A stretch of 13,398 bases of DNA. Origin: Defluviitaleaceae bacterium (lineage in GTDB: Bacteria > Bacillota > Clostridia > Lachnospirales > UBA5962). Of this stretch, positions 8,003 to 13,398 are shown one piece after another. The notes beneath the pieces are model-generated. The model was not told where the DNA came from and searched no databases. It saw only the letters and a program-made list of their open reading frames with translations. The position numbers and the translations under genes are program-made. The stretch lies in NCBI GenBank assembly GCA_009787435.1, contig WRFW01000204.1, positions 1-13,398 of the forward strand, read 5' to 3'. Every line of letters starts with the position of its first letter. The stretch's first letter is position 1.

Positions 8003-8037
8003 CCGCTTTTGGCGGTTTAAATTTTGCCCTTTGGGCA
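8003..8037 (-). promoter_or_regulatory. Two small intercistronic hairpins upstream of the lipoprotein gene
   Basis: TGCCC-TTT-GGGCA (8025-8037) is a 5-bp perfect stem, and CCGC-TTTTG-GCGG (8003-8015) is a 4-bp stem abutting the Shine-Dalgarno sequence. Neither has a proper U-tract. They may stabilise the 3' segment of the polycistronic mRNA, a known way to raise binding-protein levels over permease levels; that role is inferred. Confidence 0.4.
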
Positions 8038-8078
8038 TTTTTATATTTTCAAAAATTTAATATCGTTATAATTTGTAT

Positions 8079-8954
8079 CTAGCCTTTTACAGCACCAAGT
8101 GTAGCACCTTGCACAAAATATTTTTGTATAAAAGGATACACACACAATATTGGCACCATTGCAATAACTATAGCGGCAGCTTGAATAGCTTCTCCCCAGC
8201 CTGGTGGTGAAGTTGCACCTGGGTCTGCCACGTCAAATGCGGTGTTGTTTTCAATAATGTTAAATAAAAGCATTTGTATAGGGTGCCATTCTGAAGCCCC
8301 TTGCATAAAGAATAAAGCGTCTTGGAAGCCATTCCATCTACCAACCGCATAAAATAAGCCGATAGTAGCTAAAACTGGCACAGATAGCGGCAAGTAAATT
8401 TTGATTAATATAATAATCGGACCTGCTCCATCTATCTCGGCTGATTCTTTTAAGCTATCTGGTATGCCTAAAAAGAAGTTTCTCATAATTATCATATTGA
8501 AAACACTTATCATTCCCGGCAATATAAGCACTAATGGGTTATTGAGTAAGTTTAAATCTCTTAAAAGCACGAATGTTGGAATAAGACCCGCACCGAAAAG
8601 CATAGTGAATATAATTAAAAAAGAGATTATTTTACGCCCCTTAAGAGACATAAAAGTTAGCGGGTATGCACAGAGTATAGTCATAGTTAGGTTAACTACA
8701 ACTACAATTGCAGTTAGTACAGCAGTCCATGTTAGCGAACGCATAAAGCGGGCATCACCAAGCACAGTTGTGAAAGTGTCTATATTAAAGCCTACTGGTA
8801 AAAAGGCAACTTCACGCCTCATAATTGCCCCTGCATCACTAAGTGCAATAGATATAACGTTCATAACGGGCAGTATACACACAAGAATTAGGAGAACCAT
8901 AAGTGTAATTATTACGTAATCTCCAAAGGTCGTTTTTTTAATACCTGAATTCAT
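8079..8954 (-). CDS. LplC/YtcP-type ABC sugar permease
   Basis: This is an inner-membrane subunit of the carbohydrate importer, pairing with the permease encoded just upstream. It has 291 residues, as usual for the CUT1 family, and about six membrane segments (near 14-38, 75-100, 110-131, 140-160, 185-208 and 258-275). The EAA loop that docks the ATPase reads ESAEIDGAG (170-178), followed by the LP motif (188-189). The C-terminus YFVQGATLGAVKG is characteristic of the LplC/YtcP group. The ATG at 8954 is preceded by GGGAGGGG at a rather long distance (about 12 bases). It lies 58 bp after the first permease gene and 90 bp before the lipoprotein gene. No ATPase gene is nearby, as is common when an MsmX-like shared ATPase serves several importers. 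Confidence 0.94.
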   Translation of the reverse strand: MNSGIKKTTFGDYVIITLMVLLILVCILPVMNVISIALSDAGAIMRREVAFLPVGFNIDTFTTVLGDARFMRSLTWTAVLTAIVVVVNLTMTILCAYPLTFMSLKGRKIISFLIIFTMLFGAGLIPTFVLLRDLNLLNNPLVLILPGMISVFNMIIMRNFFLGIPDSLKESAEIDGAGPIIILIKIYLPLSVPVLATIGLFYAVGRWNGFQDALFFMQGASEWHPIQMLLFNIIENNTAFDVADPGATSPPGWGEAIQAAAIVIAMVPILCVYPFIQKYFVQGATLGAVKG

Positions 8955-9012
8955 TTTTTATTTTATCCCCTCCCTGTTAAATTTAGCAGTTGGCTTTAGT
9001 TTAAAAATATAG

Positions 9013-9927
9013 TTACCAAAATCCGTTTCCGCCTAGCTTTTTAACGAGCCAGTTAGAAGTTAAAAGCAACACCATACCTATTACAGATTGGAATATACCA
9101 ACTGCCGTTGCAAGTGAAAAGTTCATACTTTGTATACCCCATCGCCAAACGAAAGTAGGTATTACTTCCGAAACATTTCTAACTAAGTTGTTATCTAAAG
9201 CTATGAATCTTGCAAGGTCTGCACCCATTATTCCCCCTAGCGTTAAAACTAGAAGTATAACTATAACAGGTCTTAATCCAGGAAGTGTTACGTGCCATAT
9301 TTTGCGAAGCCTAGAAGCCCCGTCTATATCGGCTGCTTCATAAAGCTCTGGGTTAATTGCAGTAATCGCTGCTAAGTATATAATAGTGTTCCACCCAACA
9401 GTACGCCAAATAGCTATGAACACATTCATAAAAGTCCAACTTGTTGGGTTAGTAAGAAATGGGAAAGCTTCGCCGCCCATATTTGTTATAATATTATTAA
9501 CGGTTCCAACGGTTCCAGAAAATAGAGTAACAGCCATACCACCAACTATTATCCAAGAAAGGAAAAATGGCATATAAGATATAGTTTGTGTTACTTTTTT
9601 AAACCTTGGCATTTTTAATTCGTTAAGCAAAAGTGCCAAAATTATCGGTGCAGGGAAGCCAAGTGCTAAATCAAGAAAGCTAAACATTAAAGTGTTTCGC
9701 ACGGCATCTCTAAAGGGTTGCAGTTGAAAAGCTCTTTCAAAATTTGCCCAGCCTATCCAGTCGGTCTCCCAAACTGAAAGTATAACGTTGTTTGGGCTCC
9801 ATGCCATTAAAACATTTACTAATGGTATGTAGCTAAATATGAAGAAATACGCTAGTGGCAAAATTAGCATAGCATATAAAGCCCAATGTCTTATCCAGTA
9901 ATTTTTTAAATTGCTTTGTTTTGTCAC
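9013..9927 (-). CDS. LplB-type ABC sugar permease
   Basis: This is the second inner-membrane channel subunit of the importer. It carries about six membrane segments and an EAA loop (YEAADIDGAS, then the LP of VTLPGLRP) that contacts the ATPase. The N-terminal pattern of a charged start, then RHWALYAMLILPLAYFFIF, is typical of LplB proteins. I choose the GTG at 9927 (304 residues) because GAAAGGA lies seven bases upstream. The longer version, starting at another GTG at 9960 (315 residues), has no visible ribosome binding site and adds only a lysine-rich extension. It lies between the DUF624 gene (about 108 bp gap from the new start) and the second permease. Function is firm; the transported sugar is inferred from GH67. 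Confidence 0.93.
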   Translation of the reverse strand: MTKQSNLKNYWIRHWALYAMLILPLAYFFIFSYIPLVNVLMAWSPNNVILSVWETDWIGWANFERAFQLQPFRDAVRNTLMFSFLDLALGFPAPIILALLLNELKMPRFKKVTQTISYMPFFLSWIIVGGMAVTLFSGTVGTVNNIITNMGGEAFPFLTNPTSWTFMNVFIAIWRTVGWNTIIYLAAITAINPELYEAADIDGASRLRKIWHVTLPGLRPVIVILLVLTLGGIMGADLARFIALDNNLVRNVSEVIPTFVWRWGIQSMNFSLATAVGIFQSVIGMVLLLTSNWLVKKLGGNGFW

Positions 9928-9933
9928 AATTTT

Positions 9934-9940
9934 TCCTTTC
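9934..9940 (-). promoter_or_regulatory. Ribosome binding site deciding the LplB start
   Basis: The minus strand reads GAAAGGA, then a 6-7 base A/T-rich spacer, then GTG at 9927. No comparable site precedes the GTG at 9960, so the shorter protein is preferred. Confidence 0.6.
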
Positions 9941-10035
9941 TTAATTTTTGAATTTATCACTTTTTGCGATAGTTCTTAATTTTAAATTTTATCTATTAGA
10001 TAGTTAATTGTTAGCCTTTCAAATTTTGCTTCCTA

Positions 10036-10680
10036 CTATGGTAAATTAAGAGGTTTAAAGCTTTGGTCAACTGCTTCATCAAACTTTGGGTCGTGTTTTC
10101 TAAATATTTTCACAAACAGTATTGAAGATAAGTAAATATATATTCCCACTACAAAAATTGTAAGCATAGGTAAATATATTGAAACCAAAGTTATAGCTAT
10201 TAAAAAGCCTAGGTTAGTAAGCGTAGTTAGCATATGTTTGTTTGCTAGCATAAAAGCTAATTTTAAACAGCCTTTAACAGTTAATTCAAACCTTGCTAAT
10301 AGCGGGAAAGCATACATAAAAATAAATAATGCTTGTGCCAACATAAAAATTTGAATACCGAGCACAACTATGCTAACTGCCCCAAAATCAAAAGGAATTA
10401 GCATATTTATAATAATTATAATAATAATGCCTGCAACTATTGCAAATGCTATAGTTGCTTTCATAAAGTTTTCTGAAAAGCTTTTCAAAAAACCACGCAT
10501 AAAATATTCATCTTTTCCAGATGCTTTTTTAGTGCACACGTAGTATAAACCAGTAATTGTGGCGCCAATAGTAATTATTGGAATGCTGAATATTGTAAAT
10601 AAAATGCTCGTAAATATTATGTCTTTTAAAATGGTGCTTATTTTATAAAACTTGCTTTCTGTGCTTAAAAATTCATTCAT
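10036..10680 (-). CDS. DUF624 (YesL-like) membrane protein
   Basis: This is an integral membrane protein of 214 residues, the usual length of the DUF624/YesL family. About five hydrophobic segments are visible (21-47, 73-95, 101-127, 150-169 and 170-192). The N-terminal cytoplasmic stretch and the positively charged loop (KKASGKDEYFMRGFLKSF, 51-68) fit the family. The molecular role of DUF624 proteins is not established; they are repeatedly encoded beside LplABC-type importers and plant-polysaccharide hydrolases. It starts 3 bp after the GH67 stop codon and has only a weak ribosome binding site, so translation is probably coupled to GH67. An accessory role in the importer is inferred from context. 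Confidence 0.85.
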   Translation of the reverse strand: MNEFLSTESKFYKISTILKDIIFTSILFTIFSIPIITIGATITGLYYVCTKKASGKDEYFMRGFLKSFSENFMKATIAFAIVAGIIIIIIINMLIPFDFGAVSIVVLGIQIFMLAQALFIFMYAFPLLARFELTVKGCLKLAFMLANKHMLTTLTNLGFLIAITLVSIYLPMLTIFVVGIYIYLSSILFVKIFRKHDPKFDEAVDQSFKPLNLP

Positions 10681-10683
10681 TTT

Positions 10684-12642
10684 TTAACGATAAATAGTTC
10701 TTCCGTGAATATCTTCTATACCAGACATTCTATAGTAATATGTGTTTATTTGGTCTCGCCATTCTTTTGCTATATATAGTTGGTGGTTTAATCTCTCTTC
10801 AACATTTTCAAAGCTTGCAGTATCAATCTCGTCTTTAAAATTTGCCCAATCTTTTATATATTGTTCAACTTTTAAAACACCTTCAAAATGAGTGTCATAA
10901 ATGTGCTGTATAACAGTTTTTCCACTTTTTAATTTGTGAGTATAAGGCACATGGTGGAAAAATAACAAAAGTTCATCTGGGCAAGTTTCTATATTTTCAT
11001 AAAGTTCAAAATTAGGCTTTTGATATTGGCTAGTGTAGCCTGTTCCCGTTTTCACTGTTCTATCTACACCTAAGCCGTTTCTGTCTGAAAAGTGATATGT
11101 CCCCCATTTATCATATTCATATCCGTTCACAGCGGGACCATAATGGTGGCTAATATTCACCATCCAACCTATTCCAAGCGGAGCTGTATAGCTCTCATAA
11201 GTATTATATGAGGAAAGTAATATTTCTAGCAAAGTTTTTTTGCTTTTTTCGGTAAGATTAAAAGCAGCTTCTATCCATTCTTTTGCTAAAAGCTCTGGGC
11301 AAAGTTTAGGATTCCAAGTGAGCCTGCCATAGCCATATAAATTTGCTTCGCTCAGCTTGTGCCCTGCAAGGTTATAATCATCACCGACGCCAGAAACGGC
11401 AACTATTCCATTAAGCTTATTATTTGGGGCAGGTAAGTTTTTAATAACGCCTGCTATAGTTGAATCTGAAAGCCCATCTGCATATGTGTCAAAGTCTAAA
11501 ATTTCTTTGAACTGCTTCGGTAAATAAAATATATTTTTTGCTTGCCCTGTATATTCATGGGCAACTTGGAATTCAATAACTTGGTTTGTGTTTCTTAAAC
11601 CACCAAATAGAGGGCTTGTCGCTTCTCTCACTTGAAAGTCCATAGGACCATTTTTAATTTGAAGTATTACATTATTGTGAAACTTGCCATCTAAAGGCAA
11701 GAAATGGTCATATGCTGCTCTAGCACGGTCAGTTTTGCGGTCTCGCCAGTCTTGCAAGTGATTATATACAAAGCACCGCCAAAATACTATACCACCATGA
11801 GGGTTAAGAGCTTCTGCAAGCATATTTGCCCCATCCATATGGGTTCTATTATATGCAAATGGCCCCGGTCTACCCTCGCTATCAGCTTTCACTACAAAGC
11901 CGCCAAAATCTGGTATGGCTTTGTATATTATATTTGCACAATCTTTCCACCATTTGCGTACACTTTCTTCTAAAGGGTCGCTAGTTTCAAGCTCGCCTAG
12001 CCAAATTGGTGCTGCAAAATTTACGCTTAAAAATAATTTTATACCGTATCCTCTAAAAATATTTGCAAGCTCTTTCACATTAGAAAGCAGAGGCTCTCTA
12101 ATCATTCCTGTTTCAATCTTATGTACGTTCACATTGTTTATAGAAATAGCATTTATGCCTGTGGAAGCTGCCAATCTAACATAATTATAAATTTTTGACT
12201 TATCTTTCACAAAAAGGTCATCTTTATAAAATATTGATTTTCCAGCATACCCCCGCTCAACACTGCCATCTATATTGTCCCAATGTTGAAGCATTCTTAT
12301 ATTGTTTTCTGGCTCTGTTTCAAAGTTAACTAAATTTTCTTGCTGAATTTGGCGTATTAATTCAAAAAAACCGTATAATAGCCCTTTTGCAGAGCTCGCT
12401 TTTATATTTGTTTTTTCACTTTCGTGTGAAATTTTAAAGCCCTCTTCATTTTTTTGGCTTTTATCAAACTCAAATATTAAGTCGGCTTGTTCTTTTAAAG
12501 CAAGGCTTGTATTGAAGAAATAGCCAACTTCTTTTCTTATCGTTTTAGATATCTCACAGTTACCATCGTGAAAATAAGTTTCAAAGCTCTTTTTCCCATT
12601 CAAGCTAGCTTTATCTAGCCAACAAAGGTCAAAATTTTGCAT
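10684..12642 (-). CDS. aguA: Alpha-glucuronidase, GH67
   Basis: This is an inverting exo-alpha-glucuronidase that removes 4-O-methyl-D-glucuronic acid from the non-reducing-end xylose of aldouronates. The catalytic residues are visible: acid Glu256 in VVKADSEGRPGP, and the paired bases Asp335 (NGPMDFQVRE) and Glu363 (AHEYTGQ). Their spacing equals that of Geobacillus AguA Glu285, Asp364 and Glu392, with a constant offset of 29, so the N-terminus is slightly shorter. At 652 residues it is a little below the usual 680-690. The N-terminal domain (to about 110), TIM barrel (about 115-440) and helical C-terminal domain all appear intact. No signal peptide is seen, so it acts in the cytoplasm. The ATG at 12642 follows AAAGGAG by five bases. 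It is the first gene of the transporter operon and defines its substrate. Confidence 0.96.
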   Translation of the reverse strand: MQNFDLCWLDKASLNGKKSFETYFHDGNCEISKTIRKEVGYFFNTSLALKEQADLIFEFDKSQKNEEGFKISHESEKTNIKASSAKGLLYGFFELIRQIQQENLVNFETEPENNIRMLQHWDNIDGSVERGYAGKSIFYKDDLFVKDKSKIYNYVRLAASTGINAISINNVNVHKIETGMIREPLLSNVKELANIFRGYGIKLFLSVNFAAPIWLGELETSDPLEESVRKWWKDCANIIYKAIPDFGGFVVKADSEGRPGPFAYNRTHMDGANMLAEALNPHGGIVFWRCFVYNHLQDWRDRKTDRARAAYDHFLPLDGKFHNNVILQIKNGPMDFQVREATSPLFGGLRNTNQVIEFQVAHEYTGQAKNIFYLPKQFKEILDFDTYADGLSDSTIAGVIKNLPAPNNKLNGIVAVSGVGDDYNLAGHKLSEANLYGYGRLTWNPKLCPELLAKEWIEAAFNLTEKSKKTLLEILLSSYNTYESYTAPLGIGWMVNISHHYGPAVNGYEYDKWGTYHFSDRNGLGVDRTVKTGTGYTSQYQKPNFELYENIETCPDELLLFFHHVPYTHKLKSGKTVIQHIYDTHFEGVLKVEQYIKDWANFKDEIDTASFENVEERLNHQLYIAKEWRDQINTYYYRMSGIEDIHGRTIYR

Positions 12643-12682
12643 TGTAGCTCCTTTATATTAAAATAGGCTTTTTGTTTTGCCT

Positions 12683-12718
12683 TTGTAAAAATATCTTTCG
12701 CTTGTAATGAATTTGTAA
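12683..12718 (-). repeat. Three TTACAA direct repeats in the GH67 leader
   Basis: On the minus strand TTACAA occurs at 12713-12718, 12702-12707 and 12683-12688. The first two are 11 bp apart, one helical turn, just downstream of the -10 box. AraC-type regulators such as YesN-like proteins often bind direct repeats, but this AT-rich hexamer is short and the assignment is only suggestive. Confidence 0.25.
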
Positions 12719-12729
12719 CCTACTAAATC

Positions 12730-12758
12730 ATTTTATACTATTTCTTCAATTTTGTCAA
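12730..12758 (-). promoter_or_regulatory. Sigma-A promoter of the GH67-transporter operon
   Basis: The minus strand has a perfect TTGACA (12753-12758), a 17-bp spacer and TAAAAT (12730-12735). Transcription would begin near 12723, leaving an 80-nt leader before the GH67 start codon. Such a strong core promoter would need repression when substrate is absent, which fits the operator-like sites upstream. Confidence 0.85.
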
Positions 12759-12792
12759 TACTTTTTTATAAATTTCTTTCGGCAATATTAGT

Positions 12793-12806
12793 TGCAAGCG
12801 GTTAAA
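12793..12806. promoter_or_regulatory. CRE-like site (possible CcpA binding)
   Basis: TGCAAGCGGTTAAA matches the catabolite-responsive consensus WTGNAANCGNWNNCAW except at the next-to-last core base (A for C). It lies about 35 bp upstream of the -35 of the GH67 promoter. Carbon catabolite control is common for xylan genes, but CcpA sites upstream of -35 more often activate than repress, so the role is unclear. Confidence 0.3.
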
Positions 12807-12846
12807 AAGCTATAAATCACTAAAAAGAGAGCCTATTAAATTAAGC

Positions 12847-12858
12847 ATTGTATACAAT
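12847..12858. promoter_or_regulatory. GntR/UxuR-like operator palindrome
   Basis: ATTGTATACAAT is a perfect 12-bp palindrome. Its core TTGTATACAA equals the centre of the Bacillus subtilis GntR operator and resembles the TTGGTATACCAA sites of UxuR/ExuR. GntR-family proteins control glucuronate and aldouronate genes in several bacteria. It lies about 89 bp upstream of the GH67 -35, so it may act at a distance, by looping, or on another promoter. Confidence 0.45.
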
Positions 12859-12947
12859 TTGTACTTAAAATTGTGCCAAGCTGAAAGAATAGTATAGCAA
12901 TTTTTAAGCAACCTAGCTAAAGTGTGGTTTTAGTATTATTTAAAAAA

Positions 12948-13245
12948 CACTTGAGAGCTCTTCAAGAAACTTAGCCAAGATAAAGCGTTGGTATAACAAA
13001 GCTTGGGCGTTTTTAAAAAACACTTGAGAGCTCTTCAAGAAACTTAGCCAAGATAAAGTATTGGTATAACAAAGCTTGGGCGTTTTTAAAAAACACTTGA
13101 GAGCTCTTCAAGAAACTTAGCCAAGATAAGGCGTTGGTATAACAAAGCTTGGGCGTTTTTAAAAAGATTTGAGAGCTCTTCAAGAAACTTAGCCAAGATA
13201 AAGCGTTGGTATAACAAAGCTTGGGCGTTTTTAAAAAACACTTGA
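12948..13245. repeat. Four tandem 73-bp repeats plus a partial fifth copy
   Basis: Copies begin at 12948, 13021, 13094 and 13166 (periods 73, 73, 72 and 73), and a fifth stops after about 7 bp at 13239. They are nearly identical: copy 2 differs at two bases, copy 3 at one, and copy 4 begins GAT instead of CAC after a one-base deletion. Each unit contains CTTGAGAGCTCTTCAAG, an interrupted palindrome. It also contains GCCAAG pairing with CTTGGGC, followed by GTTTTT, which looks like a weak terminator on the plus strand. AAAGC(G)TTGG occurs twice in each unit. The array ends exactly at the -35 of the rightward promoter. Confidence 0.95.
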
Positions 13246-13270
13246 CAGCACAAAAAAAAAATGCTAAAAT
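13242..13270 (+). promoter_or_regulatory. Near-consensus rightward sigma-A promoter
   Basis: Perfect TTGACA (13242-13247), a 17-bp spacer with a run of ten A, and TAAAAT (13265-13270) preceded by TGC. Transcription would start near 13277 and leave the window to the right. The first five bases of the -35 region (CTTGA) coincide with the conserved start of the 73-bp repeat. Confidence 0.82.
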
Positions 13271-13326
13271 AGAAACTATATAAGATGGGCACTTTTCGGA
13301 TTTGTTAAAATCATAAATTTGCTAAA

Positions 13327-13347
13327 TTGCAGGCTAAAAGCTTGCAA
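13327..13347 (+). other. Leader hairpin of the rightward transcript
   Basis: A 9-bp stem (13327-13335 with 13339-13347, one G-U pair) closes an AAA loop. It begins about 50 nt after the predicted start of transcription. There is no U-tract after it, so it is not a terminator. It may be part of a structured 5' untranslated region whose gene lies beyond the edge. Confidence 0.5.
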
Positions 13348-13398
13348 ACTATAAGTGCTAAGAAACTTGGCTTAAAAAAATAGAAAAATTAAAAGAAT

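Larger units (their letters stand above)
12643..13398. other. Non-coding control region with a leftward and a rightward promoter
   Basis: About 750 bp holds no convincing gene. From left to right it contains the GH67 leader and promoter, a CRE-like site, a GntR-like palindrome, four tandem 73-bp repeats, a strong rightward promoter and a leader hairpin. The stretch 12860-12947 shows nothing definite except weak likeness to the repeat unit, perhaps a decayed copy. A gene on the plus strand is expected just beyond the right edge. Confidence 0.7.

Noticed and set aside
7768..8082. 104-codon plus-strand ORF
   Set aside because: It is antisense to the lipoprotein signal and linker region and its composition follows from that.
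8401..8919. 172-codon plus-strand ORF
   Set aside because: It lies entirely antisense to the LplC-type permease, is low-complexity in Ile/Ser/Thr, and has no family features.
9990..10002. Palindrome TATCTA-T-TAGATA between the DUF624 and LplB genes
   Set aside because: The 1-nt centre cannot form an RNA hairpin, it has no promoter beside it, and it is short and A/T-rich.
12948..13245. CRISPR array
   Set aside because: The 73-bp units are contiguous with no unique spacers between repeats.
13086..13292. Minus-strand 68-codon ORF with a repeated KNAQALLYQR motif
   Set aside because: It is a translation of the 73-bp tandem repeats and overlaps the rightward promoter. The frame stays open only because one repeat is 72 bp long, and no ribosome binding site was seen.
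13285..13308. Seven-codon ORF (MGTFRIC) just after the rightward promoter, a possible leader peptide
   Set aside because: It starts only about 8 nt from the predicted transcription start, with no ribosome binding site.

Overview
The window is AT-rich DNA with strong AGGAGG-type ribosome binding sites, near-consensus sigma-A promoters and a Gram-positive-style lipoprotein. This points to a low-GC Bacillota (Firmicutes) member, most likely an anaerobic clostridial plant-fibre degrader; the genus cannot be read from the sequence. All confident genes lie on the minus strand, so they are read here from right to left. The theme is import and intracellular breakdown of glucuronoxylan fragments (aldouronates and xylo-oligosaccharides).

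Region 12643-13398 is a non-coding control region of about 750 bp. It holds a consensus minus-strand promoter (12730-12758), a CRE-like site (12793-12806), a 12-bp palindrome resembling GntR-family operators (12847-12858), and four tandem copies of a 73-bp repeat (12948-13238). The array runs directly into a near-perfect plus-strand promoter (13242-13270), whose transcript leaves the window after a short leader hairpin.

Operon 1 (12642 to 6243) runs: GH67 alpha-glucuronidase, a DUF624/YesL-type membrane protein, LplB-type permease, LplC/YtcP-type permease, and an LplA-type sugar-binding lipoprotein. A clear intrinsic terminator ends it at 6170-6215. Operon 2 (6135 to 1100) has its own promoter and encodes a large GH2 glycosidase with extra C-terminal modules, then a GH39 beta-xylosidase 18 bp downstream. 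Next come a 46-codon unknown ORF with its own promoter (935 to 795) and an aldo/keto reductase cut by the left window edge (687 to 1).

Working model (inference): the lipoprotein and two permeases import MeGlcA-decorated xylo-oligosaccharides, powered by an ATPase encoded elsewhere, since none is present here. GH67 removes the (methyl)glucuronic acid cap, GH39 releases xylose from the non-reducing end, and GH2 removes another beta-linked decoration. None of the three glycosidases has a signal peptide, which fits import followed by cytoplasmic hydrolysis. The pathway is of a known type. The less explained parts are the right-hand repeat/promoter region, the C-terminal third of the GH2 protein, and the small ORF.
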